Below are positions 14,885-23,863 of a stretch of 33,271 nucleotides of DNA, piece after piece. Each line of letters starts with the position of its first letter. Positions within the stretch are counted from its first letter, which is position 1. Origin of the DNA: a virus. The notes below the pieces were generated by a model. The model was not told the DNA's origin and made no database searches. It was given only the letters and a program-made list of their open reading frames with translations. Where the stretch lies: positions 1 to 33,271 of the IMG/VR virus record IMGVR_UViG_3300025141_000410; one strand, given 5' to 3'. A program made the position numbers and the translations under genes.

Positions 14885-14900
14885 TTATTTCTCCTTTTAC

Positions 14901-17900
14901 CTATTTTGGAACAGGAATGTCCACGGCGGCGCCGGTGGGCTTGCTTGAACAACCACCACCCGATTCAGATGCGGCGGCGGCGTTGGGTGTTTCTCCATCG
15001 CCGGAAAATTCAAAAAGGGCGCGGATTTTTGTCTCGTATTTACCACTCTCAACAAAGCTTTCCACTTTTGTTATAACGTGATATCCCCCCAGCCCTAGTT
15101 GGTTCGCCGGCGTGTTCGGATGAGAGGGATTTCCTAGGCCTGTGCCTAGACCAATTGGATTCACATAAATCATCTGGCCTGGCCAGAAGATGGTATTTCC
15201 AATCAAGGTCAAGTCGACATTATAAACTGCTGCAAGTTGAGCCAGGGGGTTTAGCGCGTCTTGCTGCATTCTCGCCTCGCGAAGGTAGGGCGCGTCTACT
15301 TTTGAAAAACTCACCTCTTTTACAAGACCCCGGTCGCGGCCAAGGAAAAGGTGAAAAATACCCTCAAGGGCGTCCCTCTCCTCTCTTGTCTCCGAGCTAT
15401 CTATGGGGGGCCCAAGGCGCCTGTAGGCATTTGCGTCAATTAAATAAAATATGGAGACATGAAAAGAATTTTTTAAGGTTTGTTCATGCACCTGCGTGCG
15501 CTTAACTAGCGATTTTGGCCCTTTGGTTTCCCAATGACCAAAATTAAGATGAGCGGCGGGGAAAAAGTCGCCGACATCCGGAAATATCCTGATAAGTTCC
15601 AGCGGGTTGAGGCCCAGGTGATTTCTTGCAATTGCGGGAGGCAGGTTCCCCTGGATGCTTGGAAGGTTTGTGGAAGTTGTTTTAAGTATCAAATTCGGAA
15701 TTTCATAATAAGCACCATCATACGACTGTCTCCACGCTTTGCGGAATTTTGCGCTGTCAAAGCATTTTTTATTTAGAAACGGGACTACGACATCTTGTAA
15801 AAAATCTATTAAAAAAAGATGAAGTGGATATTTCTGGAGTGCTGGGTCGACAACCCTCTTAATATACCACTGATTGAATATCTCTAAGGAAATAGGGACC
15901 GAAGCTAGGTTAACGTATGAAGACTCTTCGGAGGCCTTTATCGTCAGTGGGTGCGCGGGGTCGCCCGACTGAACGATCTCGGCATCATGGAGTTTTTTTT
16001 GTTCCTCAATGGTGCGCTTGCCATCAGCTGATCCGGCCGGTATTCTTACCTCTTTTCTTGTCTTTGTCATAATAAAGTCACCAAAGAGAAAAACTAAGTT
16101 TCTAAGTTCTATGCCGCTAATAAGACTAAGCTGCTGACTCTGATTGGCAGGGTCGCGAGCATTTTTCGCGAATTTAACAACGGTATTTATTAAATCTCCA
16201 AAATAAAACCACGGGATATACATTGCTTCCGGGTCGTTGGGATCCACAATAAACCCCATATCAGCCAAGTCATCGGGAGTTTCATCCGGAGTCTCATCTG
16301 AGGTTGGTGTTCCGCCTTCCTCTTCCTTCTTTTTCCGCCTTTCTTCGGCTTTTGTTGCCGGGTGATTATCCGGATATGTGTCTACTAGTCTTTTTTCGAG
16401 CGAAGTCTTCAAACCGTCCTTCAGATTGTCACGGGTTGCTTTTATGCTTTTTAGAACGTCCTTCTTGCTAATTCTCAGCGCGTCTGCGGGGCCTTTGGAT
16501 TCGAAATTTGCTCTACCCTCCATTTCTTTGCCGGCGATGGCCTTCCTGAGATCTTCTATACTTTTAATCTTTGTAAAATATATCTTATCCTGCAATTCGT
16601 TTATTATAGCCGAAGAGAGGTTATCTCTTGAAGTTTCTGTAATCTCTACAATTCTGCTGCGGGCCGTATCTTGAGCCGATTCTGATCCGCAAGTTTTCTT
16701 TAGATTCTCAATTTGGGCTAGGGCTTCATTGACCTTCTCTTTTATCTTCGGGGTTGATAAAATATCGAGCCTCGGGTCGGAAGTCAGTGCCTCCATCCTA
16801 GCTCGGTAGGTGATTGTTAGCTCAAATGTGCCCTCCTGAGTAAAAGAAAATTCATGGTCAATAAGCGTTAGAAAAAGCGACATCTGTTGAGTTGCTATCG
16901 ATCGTGGGAGATTCCTTGTAGTGTGTTCCAGTTTATTATTTGGGGCCCAACCAACAACTGCCTTAACTTCGTAAAACCTCGGATCATAGACGTTTTTATC
17001 CGATATTGCTTTTTTCTCTTCTTTGGGGGAGCTTAGGGCGAGGTCGTCTTTACCATCGCCTGCCGAACGCTCTACGCGTCCAGCGAGAATTTTCTTTTTC
17101 TTTTTGGATTTTTTAGGCTCTTTCGGCGCAGGGGTCTTTTTTGACGGGGGCCTCAATAATAAATCCTCATATTTAAAAGAGTGAGTTTTTCCGCTTATTG
17201 TATCATAGCCCGTATGGGCAGCGAGCAGATCATCAAAACTCTGAAAATACAATACTAATTTTGCTGTTATATCGTTTCTTACTGTTGCTGGGTTTGTTCC
17301 ATTCATTTGCCAGTCGAAACTCTTTATTCCTACGCCACTTCTGGAGTGGAAGGGGGAGTCGCCCGTGCCGCCATCAAAATAAAGCTCGACATCCTTATCT
17401 ATTTTATTTGTTTCTTCGTTGAAATATGTCTTATAGAGGCGAATCATCGGAGTTAATTGTGAGGCCTCGTGTGTTTTAATGTCCATAAAAGAATTTGAAT
17501 AAGGGTCATAAGTCATCTTGTTGATGGAGGTACCGTGCGAGGCATATGCCAAATAGACAGACTCATCGTACCTCTTCGCGAACACGACCGGGTGTTCTTT
17601 TATAGCGTCTTTGGCAATGTGGAAGACTTCGTTCGGCTGGTGATTGGCCGTGAACGAGCCGATGTTTAGTCTTAAAATACATTGCGTAGATTCTCGGAGT
17701 TGGGAATTCCAGAATTCGTCATCTTTGTTTGCGAGGGCCGTTTGTTGCATAAAATCATCGGCGCTTAACTCGGTGCCGTGTCTCAACTTTCTCACGGCCG
17801 CGTCATAGGCCATGGCTGCAAGCAGAGATGCCTCGTCGTTTCCTGTTGGGCGGTCGCCCAATTTCTCGATGGCGGCTTCAATGGCCGCTTCCTCGTTTTT

Positions 17901-18551
17901 CCGGGCGCTATCCGTGTTTTGATAAATATATAAAAGAACACCCTTGAAACTAACGACTAGTGGCGCCTCTTGTGGCTTGATAAAAGCATATCTGCTGCTC
18001 CAGCCAGACGAAGTCCAAGCCTTGGAAACCTGCGGATCTAAATATGCCGGGAGATATTCTGGAGGGAGATTGATTATCGCACCAAGAAGATAGAAAAGGG
18101 CCTTCATGAAGTGACCATCTTGGGATTTGTCTTTTTCAACCACCCATTGATCAAGATTTGCGCGCAGATCCGCGATTCTTTCTGCCCGGGGAGGGTCGTC
18201 GGTGATACCGGCGATCACATTGCTGATAAATTTGAGTGATGGAATTTTATCGCCATCCCATTCCTTACCAATAAACTGACTAAAGTAGCTATTATACGAG
18301 GCTACATTATAATTTTTAGGCTTTCCGCTCGAATCTGGGGCTTTTGCTATTTTGCTCCAAGCTGGAATTTGCAGCGCCTCGTCTTCCTGAAGAGGGCCTG
18401 CTAGAGTAGCCCACTTCGAAGCACCTGGTTCGATTGCCTTTTCGAGGAATGATTGCTCGTTGGGAGAAAACTTTCCAAACGGTTTATTTTCCTCGTATTT
18501 GTTCTCACTGTACCAGTGAGATAAGTAAAATGTAGATCTGTCATTGGCCAT
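14901..18551 (-). CDS. Large baseplate hub candidate (gpD/gp27-like C-terminus)
   Basis: This is a 1216-residue protein. Two charged linkers break it into parts: a Lys/Pro/Ser stretch (KKTPAPKEPKKSKKKKK, near residue 480) and a Glu/Pro/Thr stretch (EERRKKKEEEGGTPTSDETP, near 730-750). The last 150 residues contain a LysM-like pattern (LAQLAAVYNVDLTLIGNTIF then WPGQMIYVNP) and YHVITKVES plus a beta-rich end. This resembles hub proteins of contractile tails, where such segments precede a final strand set. It ends in an Ala/Ser/Gly tail. Context (tape measure, tube-cap-like and LysM proteins immediately before it) supports a baseplate location. No lysozyme or peptidase active site is recognised. 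The start is ATG with GGGAGG upstream. The hub assignment rests on position and the C-terminal pattern only. Confidence 0.75.
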   Translation of the reverse strand: MANDRSTFYLSHWYSENKYEENKPFGKFSPNEQSFLEKAIEPGASKWATLAGPLQEDEALQIPAWSKIAKAPDSSGKPKNYNVASYNSYFSQFIGKEWDGDKIPSLKFISNVIAGITDDPPRAERIADLRANLDQWVVEKDKSQDGHFMKALFYLLGAIINLPPEYLPAYLDPQVSKAWTSSGWSSRYAFIKPQEAPLVVSFKGVLLYIYQNTDSARKNEEAAIEAAIEKLGDRPTGNDEASLLAAMAYDAAVRKLRHGTELSADDFMQQTALANKDDEFWNSQLRESTQCILRLNIGSFTANHQPNEVFHIAKDAIKEHPVVFAKRYDESVYLAYASHGTSINKMTYDPYSNSFMDIKTHEASQLTPMIRLYKTYFNEETNKIDKDVELYFDGGTGDSPFHSRSGVGIKSFDWQMNGTNPATVRNDITAKLVLYFQSFDDLLAAHTGYDTISGKTHSFKYEDLLLRPPSKKTPAPKEPKKSKKKKKILAGRVERSAGDGKDDLALSSPKEEKKAISDKNVYDPRFYEVKAVVGWAPNNKLEHTTRNLPRSIATQQMSLFLTLIDHEFSFTQEGTFELTITYRARMEALTSDPRLDILSTPKIKEKVNEALAQIENLKKTCGSESAQDTARSRIVEITETSRDNLSSAIINELQDKIYFTKIKSIEDLRKAIAGKEMEGRANFESKGPADALRISKKDVLKSIKATRDNLKDGLKTSLEKRLVDTYPDNHPATKAEERRKKKEEEGGTPTSDETPDETPDDLADMGFIVDPNDPEAMYIPWFYFGDLINTVVKFAKNARDPANQSQQLSLISGIELRNLVFLFGDFIMTKTRKEVRIPAGSADGKRTIEEQKKLHDAEIVQSGDPAHPLTIKASEESSYVNLASVPISLEIFNQWYIKRVVDPALQKYPLHLFLIDFLQDVVVPFLNKKCFDSAKFRKAWRQSYDGAYYEIPNLILKTTSTNLPSIQGNLPPAIARNHLGLNPLELIRIFPDVGDFFPAAHLNFGHWETKGPKSLVKRTQVHEQTLKNSFHVSIFYLIDANAYRRLGPPIDSSETREERDALEGIFHLFLGRDRGLVKEVSFSKVDAPYLREARMQQDALNPLAQLAAVYNVDLTLIGNTIFWPGQMIYVNPIGLGTGLGNPSHPNTPANQLGLGGYHVITKVESFVESGKYETKIRALFEFSGDGETPNAAAASESGGGCSSKPTGAAVDIPVPK

Positions 18552-18570
18552 CAGGGCCTCCCTTTAATAA

Positions 18571-18927
18571 TTAGAATTTGTTGAAATAAGTCAACACCCT
18601 TTCATATGAAATTGGGACCATGATCGTGTCCCCAAGATTGATGTGGCTATCCGTTGGAGTCTGATTAAACCAGGCAATCAGGTACCACAGTTTTGCGTCT
18701 CCGTAATATTGGTGTGCAAGCTTATATAGCCTATCTCCGCGCTTCCAGATATAAGAATCGAAGTCAATTGACTGTCTCCTTTCTAGAGTTAACTCTGGAA
18801 ATGTGGGTGTAATATACTGCGTGATTTTCTTAATATTTCTCTTCTCTATCAGTTCTTGATAAATTTCTTCAGCCGTACCTGCTTCCGGGTTATTTATTCT
18901 TTCTTGCCTTCCTGTATATCTAGACAT
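18571..18927 (-). CDS. LysM-type baseplate protein (gp53-like)
   Basis: The protein has 118 residues. The C-terminal half, WKRGDRLYKLAHQYYGDAKL then WYLIAWFN and LGDTIMVP, is a LysM-like fold of the kind found in T4 gp53 and short baseplate wedge/hub proteins of other contractile tails (P2 gpX, Mu). The N-terminal half is charged and probably extended. In virions such proteins hold tube and baseplate parts together rather than bind peptidoglycan. The ATG has AAAGGAAAAAG upstream. It is followed 19 bases later by the 1216-residue hub candidate and preceded by the tube-cap-like gene. Confidence 0.85.
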   Translation of the reverse strand: MSRYTGRQERINNPEAGTAEEIYQELIEKRNIKKITQYITPTFPELTLERRQSIDFDSYIWKRGDRLYKLAHQYYGDAKLWYLIAWFNQTPTDSHINLGDTIMVPISYERVLTYFNKF

Positions 18928-18939
18928 CTTCTTTTTCCT

Positions 18940-19893
18940 TTATCCTGGCACTTCAGATGTGCCTTGGCCCCTTGAAATTTTCTGGCTTGTATCAGTCGGA
19001 GCGTTGCTTGGACTTTTACTGGACGTGGATTTAGTAGAGTCGGATGTGTCGGCCCCTATATCGCTTGCGGCGGACTGGGTAGCCTTTGCAGCGGTGGCCG
19101 ATGAGCGCGCGCTTTTGGCTGCGATCTGTCTGGCTGCGGATGCGAGATCAGACTGTATTTCGTATTCTAGGACGTCAAGTGTCTTTTTGGCAACATGGGG
19201 TGGAAGATTGGGAAAACTCCCCAAATCAGATGGCCATTTGGCGCTTGCGTCCCACCCAATTGTGTCTTTATGTAACACTGTCATTGTGCAGGAGAATCTC
19301 AAAAGCTTTGGCATCAACTCTTCATACTCGTTGCCGTCCTGTGCTTTATCGTGATCATGATCAAAAACGCCGGCTTCAAGATCTGGAGAGAAAGATACCC
19401 CGGATAAAGTAACATACAGGCCATCTCCGTCGGGGGATTTTATAAAATTTCTAAATTTAACTTTAATGATTGGGGATTTATTAATTGTTGTGACGTTTTG
19501 GGACCTTAGATAACCCGGATATAACATTCTAATTAATTCAGCTGCGGCGCGCATGTTGTGGCGCCCTTCCGCAGCGGAACCAGCAGGGCAGTCCCAGCCT
19601 AAACTTATAGTTCTTGTTGTATTCCTAAATGTCTGAATTGGATCATTTCGGCCGTAGACCTGCTCACTGTTCCACTCACTTTGATATTCATCAGTAAATT
19701 CTGTCAAAAATGCTTTAAATTTTACACTTTCGCCACTAATCACAGACGTAAACTGTATAAAATTGTCCCACTCATTTGCATAAGTATTTGACGCGTCTGA
19801 GAATGTAGTTAGGCCCTCTGAGCGTCCCTGAATTCTTCCGTTTGATCCGAAAGGTCTGTTTTTTACTATTTCTTGTTTTTTATCGTCTGACAT
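18940..19893 (-). CDS. Tail tube-associated baseplate protein (gp48/gp54-like candidate)
   Basis: This is a 317-residue protein. Residues about 60-175 contain FKAFLTEFTDEYQSEWNSEQ, FRNTTRTISLGWDCPA and AAAELIRMLYPGY, a pattern I know from conserved marine-phage tail proteins placed after the tape measure. By synteny with T4 (26-51-27-28-29-48-54) it could be the gp48/gp54-type tube initiator. The last 75 or so residues are an Ala/Ser/Thr/Lys-rich low-complexity tail, probably disordered. The ATG lies 12 bases after the tape-measure stop, with TGGAA upstream. An ACTATTTA motif about 90 bases upstream may be a late promoter. Exact family is uncertain; tail location is well supported by context. 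Confidence 0.72.
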   Translation of the reverse strand: MSDDKKQEIVKNRPFGSNGRIQGRSEGLTTFSDASNTYANEWDNFIQFTSVISGESVKFKAFLTEFTDEYQSEWNSEQVYGRNDPIQTFRNTTRTISLGWDCPAGSAAEGRHNMRAAAELIRMLYPGYLRSQNVTTINKSPIIKVKFRNFIKSPDGDGLYVTLSGVSFSPDLEAGVFDHDHDKAQDGNEYEELMPKLLRFSCTMTVLHKDTIGWDASAKWPSDLGSFPNLPPHVAKKTLDVLEYEIQSDLASAARQIAAKSARSSATAAKATQSAASDIGADTSDSTKSTSSKSPSNAPTDTSQKISRGQGTSEVPG

Positions 19894-19905
19894 ATAAAAG
19901 TTCCA

Positions 19906-22377
19906 TTATGCTATTGAGGGTGTTCCACTGTTTGTATTGAGCGGCTTAGCGGCGGCTTCTTGTACATCCGCCGTGAAGTATCTTTTAAATAGTGGGTCAC
20001 ACTTAATTTCTACAACCACTTTTTGTGTGGCCGGGGATTGACTTGCGGCGGTCGATGTTGAGCCTGCACCATGGGCTTTGTCGACCACGGCCTTTCCTGT
20101 CCCAACGAGGGCTGCTCCCGGAATGAGAGCGAGGGCGGTAAGCGGGTTTAATAACATTGCTCCGGAAGTCAACATTGCTCCCGCGCCTATCATTCCCATG
20201 CCCGCTCCAATTTTAAGAATATTGTCGGCTGTTTCGGAAGTAACTTCATTCATTCTTTGGAACAAATTAGCCATGCTTGCAATTTTTTCGCTGTCGATAG
20301 AATAAAGTGCTAAGCCAACGAGGCTGATTGCACCAGCCAGAATTATCATAGCGTAACTTCCCATCGCTGCCACGGTTAGGGCCCCTATGAGGCTCCACAG
20401 CCCAACAACAGCTAGACCCATCTTTTCTGGAGTCAAAACATTAAGAAATCCCGTCAGAGAATTAACCAGAAGACTCACCCCAAAGCCGGCCATCAGGGCA
20501 GCAAATCCCACAGCTAAAATAACTCCAACGGCGCCGGCGACGAGGGCGGCTTGCGGGCCTGCAATGAGGGCACTAACAGAACCTATCATTGTGGCCATTG
20601 CAAAACCAAAGGCGACGATGGCGACGGAGGATGCAAGGATTTGCCCTGCGTTCATTTTTGCGAACTCTGCGACAAGGAAAGAAATACCATATGCTGCCAT
20701 CGCGATGGAGGCGCCCAATGCTAGGAGTACGAGGCTTAGAGTAAGGAGGCCTGATTTTCCGTCTTTAGCTGCCTTCGAGACATTCTTTATGCCCTTGGCG
20801 ATGGATTTTGAAGATTTCTCCACTGCTTTGCCACCTTTTTTTGCGGCCGGCGTGAAGAGGCCGAAAGCTGTGGCGACTCCCTTTATGGCGGCGCCGAGGG
20901 GACCGAAGAAGAAGCCTGTCACTTTTAAAAGCGGTGCCAGAGCTAAAAGCACGAGAATCGATTTTTGAGCGAGGGGATTGAGTTCTTGCCACCATTGGGC
21001 CACGCCTTTAAGGAGCGGGATTATCCACTGCATTTGAAGTGCGAATGTTCGCATCAACTGGTTCATTTCGTCTTGAAAATTATTAAATTCTTTTGACTGG
21101 GCTGCTAATTCCTGGATTTCTGCTGAAGACATATTCGCTTCCGTAGCCATTCCGTCGAAATTACCAGCCATTACTAGCGCCAACTCGTTGACGTCTGCCA
21201 AGCCGGCTGCGGAGGCGATTGCTTTTCTTTCGTAATAGGACATTTGATCAAAGCTTTTTCCTGAATCTCTCAAGCCATCGCTTAATTTCTTCATTCTTTC
21301 TGTCGGATCTGTCTCCATTACCATTTCCATAGAATTTAAGAATGGACCTCCGAGGAGGGCGTTTAGCTTTCCTACAGATTCTGCTGCTCCCTCAAATGTA
21401 TCGAATTGTTCTGTAATATTTAGTAATTGCTCGACTTCCATGTTGGCGTTTCGGGCGGCGATTGATAATTTCTTGAATGTCTTTCCTGCCTGTTTTCCGA
21501 AAGCTGCGAGCTTAGGGCCGGCGGACTTAAATTGATCTGCCATTTCAGCAGGAGGCATGCCCACCTCTTGAGCTAGTGAAAACAGTTCTCTCTGATATTT
21601 GGTGGACTCTGTGACACCCATGCCCAGAGTGGCTGTCATGAATTGTATATTGCCAGTTGTAGTGTCGGCCGAGACTCCAAATTTATCCAAGAGCGCTGTC
21701 GTGTCCGCAATATCAGCGCGGTTGACTTTGGAAATTTTGTTGAGGCCTTTTATATTTTTAACCATAGACGTCATTGATTCGTTGGCTATGTCCATAGATA
21801 CGCCGTGTTTATTCATGCGATCTTCGAGAGAAACAAGCTCGGAGCCATATATTTTCGTGGCGCCGGTTTGTTGATTAAAAGAAACCAGAGCGTCATCTTG
21901 TGCTTTTGCTAAAGACCACGTCGCTTGAGCGAATTTCAAGGACATGCCATATGCAAAGTTTTGTGCGGAGAATACTTCGCCGAACTTGTTTTTCAGGGCT
22001 GAAAGACCCTCTTCTTGCTTGAGCATTGCGGCGACAGAGCCAAGCATAGAATCTTCGAATTTCTTATTTAGGCCGATCATGCCGCCTAGATCTTCTGCTA
22101 TCTTTTCGCCGGCTTTAATTGAATCTTTCTTGACCTTATTTAGCTCTTTTTGGGCGATGATTTGTTCTCGGAGTTGCTTGAGTTTTTCGTCCGAGTGCGG
22201 CTCCTCAAGCTTCATTATCCTAAGCTTTTCTTGCATTAAGGCGATTTGGTCATCTAATTTATCGCCTAGATCATCATAGGACTGTGCAAGGCGTTCGTTG
22301 ATGTCAGCTTCTCGCTCTCTGGCGTCGGCTAGCCTTTTCGCGTTTAATTCTGCGTTTTTTTCTTCATCACCTGCCAT
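19906..22377 (-). CDS. Tail tape measure protein
   Basis: The protein has 823 residues. The first 150 are charged heptad-like helix (coiled coil). A long helical middle is followed by a run of hydrophobic segments from about residue 470 to 700 (for example SILVLLALAPLLKVTGFFF and LLTLSLVLLALGASIAMAAY), typical of tape measures whose C-terminal part inserts into the host inner membrane on ejection. Small-residue repeats (Ala/Gly) dominate. It is the longest helical protein between tube and baseplate genes, where the tape measure is expected. Length sets tail length; 823 residues would imply a tail of roughly 120 nm if the usual 1.5 A per residue holds. The C-terminal 60 residues are polar. It starts at ATG 22377 with AGGGAT upstream. 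Confidence 0.88.
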   Translation of the reverse strand: MAGDEEKNAELNAKRLADAREREADINERLAQSYDDLGDKLDDQIALMQEKLRIMKLEEPHSDEKLKQLREQIIAQKELNKVKKDSIKAGEKIAEDLGGMIGLNKKFEDSMLGSVAAMLKQEEGLSALKNKFGEVFSAQNFAYGMSLKFAQATWSLAKAQDDALVSFNQQTGATKIYGSELVSLEDRMNKHGVSMDIANESMTSMVKNIKGLNKISKVNRADIADTTALLDKFGVSADTTTGNIQFMTATLGMGVTESTKYQRELFSLAQEVGMPPAEMADQFKSAGPKLAAFGKQAGKTFKKLSIAARNANMEVEQLLNITEQFDTFEGAAESVGKLNALLGGPFLNSMEMVMETDPTERMKKLSDGLRDSGKSFDQMSYYERKAIASAAGLADVNELALVMAGNFDGMATEANMSSAEIQELAAQSKEFNNFQDEMNQLMRTFALQMQWIIPLLKGVAQWWQELNPLAQKSILVLLALAPLLKVTGFFFGPLGAAIKGVATAFGLFTPAAKKGGKAVEKSSKSIAKGIKNVSKAAKDGKSGLLTLSLVLLALGASIAMAAYGISFLVAEFAKMNAGQILASSVAIVAFGFAMATMIGSVSALIAGPQAALVAGAVGVILAVGFAALMAGFGVSLLVNSLTGFLNVLTPEKMGLAVVGLWSLIGALTVAAMGSYAMIILAGAISLVGLALYSIDSEKIASMANLFQRMNEVTSETADNILKIGAGMGMIGAGAMLTSGAMLLNPLTALALIPGAALVGTGKAVVDKAHGAGSTSTAASQSPATQKVVVEIKCDPLFKRYFTADVQEAAAKPLNTNSGTPSIA

Positions 22378-22390
22378 TAATTAAAAATCC

Positions 22391-22732
22391 CTATTTAAAC
22401 GGCCACTTAATGCCCGTCTTTTTTTCGAAAGCATCTGTGGCCTTCTTAAGTCGTGATTTCTGCTTATATGTTTTGGCATCATTTAAACCATATTGCTTTG
22501 CTGTCTCGATGTATTTCTTTTCATTTCCGACTGCTTTCGCAAACGCCTTGATGTCTCCCGACTTACCACGAATTCCTCCGGCGATGTGCGGAATACCAAA
22601 CATGTGCTTAATGATATTTTCAACCCAAAAACCCATCATTCTCAAAAAACTTTCGTTCAATTGATCATTCTTTTTTAATTCTTCGAGATCAATTATGACC
22701 TCAACAATTTCGCCTTCATTTAGAGATTCCAT
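22391..22732 (-). CDS. Small tail-region protein, unknown
   Basis: This is a 113-residue protein with an acidic N-terminus (NEGEIVEVIIDLEELKKND), a central helix FLRMMGFWVENIIKHMFG, a glycine-rich turn GIPHIAGGIRG, and a basic C-terminal half (KTYKQKSRLKKATDAFEKK). It lies directly before the tape measure (13 bases) and is the first gene after a terminator and an ACTATTTA promoter, so it opens a transcription unit. Genes in this place are often tail assembly factors. I do not recognise the family. Confidence 0.75.
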   Translation of the reverse strand: MESLNEGEIVEVIIDLEELKKNDQLNESFLRMMGFWVENIIKHMFGIPHIAGGIRGKSGDIKAFAKAVGNEKKYIETAKQYGLNDAKTYKQKSRLKKATDAFEKKTGIKWPFK

Positions 22733-22749
22733 ATATAAACCCTCACTAC

Positions 22750-22759
22750 ACTAAATAGT
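22750..22759 (-). promoter_or_regulatory. Candidate late promoter motif (ACTATTTAGT)
   Basis: The minus-strand sequence CTACTATTTAGTG lies 18 bases before the ATG of the 113-residue gene and directly after a terminator. The same ACTATTTA core occurs before three other structural genes. No -35-like TTGACA accompanies it, as in T4-type late promoters read by a phage sigma factor. Confidence 0.55.
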
Positions 22760-22764
22760 AGTTA

Positions 22765-22796
22765 TAATAAAAAGAAGCCGGGTTTACCGGCTTCTT
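22765..22796 (-). terminator. Intrinsic terminator after the gp26-like unit
   Basis: On the minus strand AAGAAGCCGG-TAAAC-CCGGCTTCTT forms a 10-bp perfect stem with a 5-base loop, followed by TTTATTATAA. The stop codon TAA of the 22784-23050 frame lies in the loop. It separates the sheath/tube/hub-assembly unit from the tape-measure unit. Confidence 0.85.
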
Positions 22797-23050
22797 GTAC
22801 TTTTACCCGTCGAGCGTGATTTCTTTGCTGATCTTTCAGCAGCTTCATTTTCTTTTTCCATCTGCTTAATCAATTTTTCCAAAAACCAACGTCTAATTGT
22901 AATTGGCAAGTTATAGGCTTCCGTAAAAGACCAGCCGCCATAATATTTTAAAACAAAAAATTCTTCGTATACATTCTCGATGTATTTATCACTTAGGCCA
23001 AAAAAAGTCCGTAGTAAACGGCACCTCCATTTGATCCGTTTCGTAGTCAC
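22784..23050 (-). CDS. Second frame of the gp26-like gene, probably reached by frameshift
   Basis: The frame is open for 88 codons from a GTG at 23050 and overlaps the gp26-like gene by 62 bases. The first 15 residues (MTTKRIKWRCRLLRT) look like out-of-frame translation. From GLSDKYIENVYEEFFVLKYY onward it looks like a real protein: a compact helical segment with GGWSFTEAYNLPITIRRWFL and then a charged tail ending in Lys/Arg/Ser. That protein-like part begins exactly at the T7 run (23000-23006). No ATG and only a weak ribosome binding site exist for independent start. A +1 (or -2) shift would add 71 residues to the gp26-like product (352 or 353 in total). Independent start at GTG is the alternative. 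It is in the place where tail assembly chaperones (lambda G/GT, P2 E/E', Mu) use frameshifts; T4 has gp51 here. Confidence 0.65.
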   Translation of the reverse strand: MTTKRIKWRCRLLRTFFGLSDKYIENVYEEFFVLKYYGGWSFTEAYNLPITIRRWFLEKLIKQMEKENEAAERSAKKSRSTGKSTRSR

Positions 23051-23843
23051 AACTTTCGCAAGTGAAACTTTGAGCTAAATCAACGTTGGGTACGATTTTT
23101 TCATAGGCCTCTCTAAGATATCTGGCGTCTCTTGCCGGCATATTATCAATAAAAGATTTTATTGTTACGTTGTCGATTCTTTCATTCACTGACACAATCA
23201 TTAAATTAAGTTGGTCTGTTAACGAAGATTCTGGTAGATTTCTCTTTTTCTTTTCTGCCGATGATTGTAGTAGGTATTTTTCGTCTTTTCCTGTGAAAAG
23301 CCTCACCTCTACATTCACTTTTGTTGCTGGAGTTTTTATAATAAATGTCCCTCCAGACTTTTCGGAGATCTCATATTCTTCGAAATCAGTGCCCGAATTG
23401 ATATTTCCAGACTCCAAATCAAAGGAGAACTTATTGGTTGTGGCGCAGACTGGGCATGTTACCTGGGTATCATAGCTTGGGCCGTAGCCAGTTACTCTGG
23501 CGCCAATAAGAATTGCATTTTTATCCCCCACATATAGGGAATCTAAATTGATTCTTTTATCTACAAGGATATTCTGCAAGAACCTATCAAGAGCTATGCC
23601 CTTCTTAAGGAGCGCCCTTGATGTCAAAATATCTTCATCTTTCGCCGTCATATGACGAATTTCCACCACACTTTCGTTGTGCAATGGATGATCTTCTGAA
23701 TAATAGCGGCCTTCTGTTGGAAGTTCGACAAATTCTGTTGGTGTCGAAAAATCAAGAGGGGCCATGTTTGGCGGAAGGGATGAATCCTCCGCCTTATTTT
23801 TACTTTCGGCGCCTCCGGTGCGCCGAGAATTATTTCTAGCCAA
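22989..23843 (-). CDS. gp26-like baseplate hub assembly / tail assembly protein (T4_baseplate family)
   Basis: The 284-residue protein matches the T4_baseplate (gp26) pattern: FVELPTEGRYYSEDHPLH, VEIRHMTAKDEDILTSRALL, VGDKNAILIGARVTGYG, then a zinc-type pair CPVC (near 128-131) with a second pair CESC near 262-265, ending EVPFTTDFFWPK. In T4 gp26 is needed to build the baseplate hub but is not found in the finished baseplate, so an assembly chaperone role is likely. The ATG is at 23843, after the tube gene. The end TTT TTT TGG sits on a run of seven T where a second frame takes over. It starts 20 bases after the tube stop. Confidence 0.82.
   Translation of the reverse strand: MARNNSRRTGGAESKNKAEDSSLPPNMAPLDFSTPTEFVELPTEGRYYSEDHPLHNESVVEIRHMTAKDEDILTSRALLKKGIALDRFLQNILVDKRINLDSLYVGDKNAILIGARVTGYGPSYDTQVTCPVCATTNKFSFDLESGNINSGTDFEEYEISEKSGGTFIIKTPATKVNVEVRLFTGKDEKYLLQSSAEKKKRNLPESSLTDQLNLMIVSVNERIDNVTIKSFIDNMPARDARYLREAYEKIVPNVDLAQSFTCESCDYETDQMEVPFTTDFFWPK
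23000..23006 (-). other. Putative slippery heptamer T7
   Basis: On the minus strand GAC TTT TTT TGG CCT AAG TGA (gp26-like frame) can be read after a one-base forward slip as TTT TTT GGC CTA AGT GAT. Phe-tRNA can re-pair in any frame on the T run, and the zero-frame stop is only three codons after it. The protein-like part of the second frame begins here. Confidence 0.6.
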
Positions 23844-23863
23844 ATATCACCTCACATTTCATT

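Noticed and set aside
20387-20968. 193-codon open frame on the plus strand
   Set aside because: Lies wholly inside the tape-measure gene on the opposite strand. It is a by-product of that gene's Ala/Gly-rich codons, and every supported gene here is on the minus strand.
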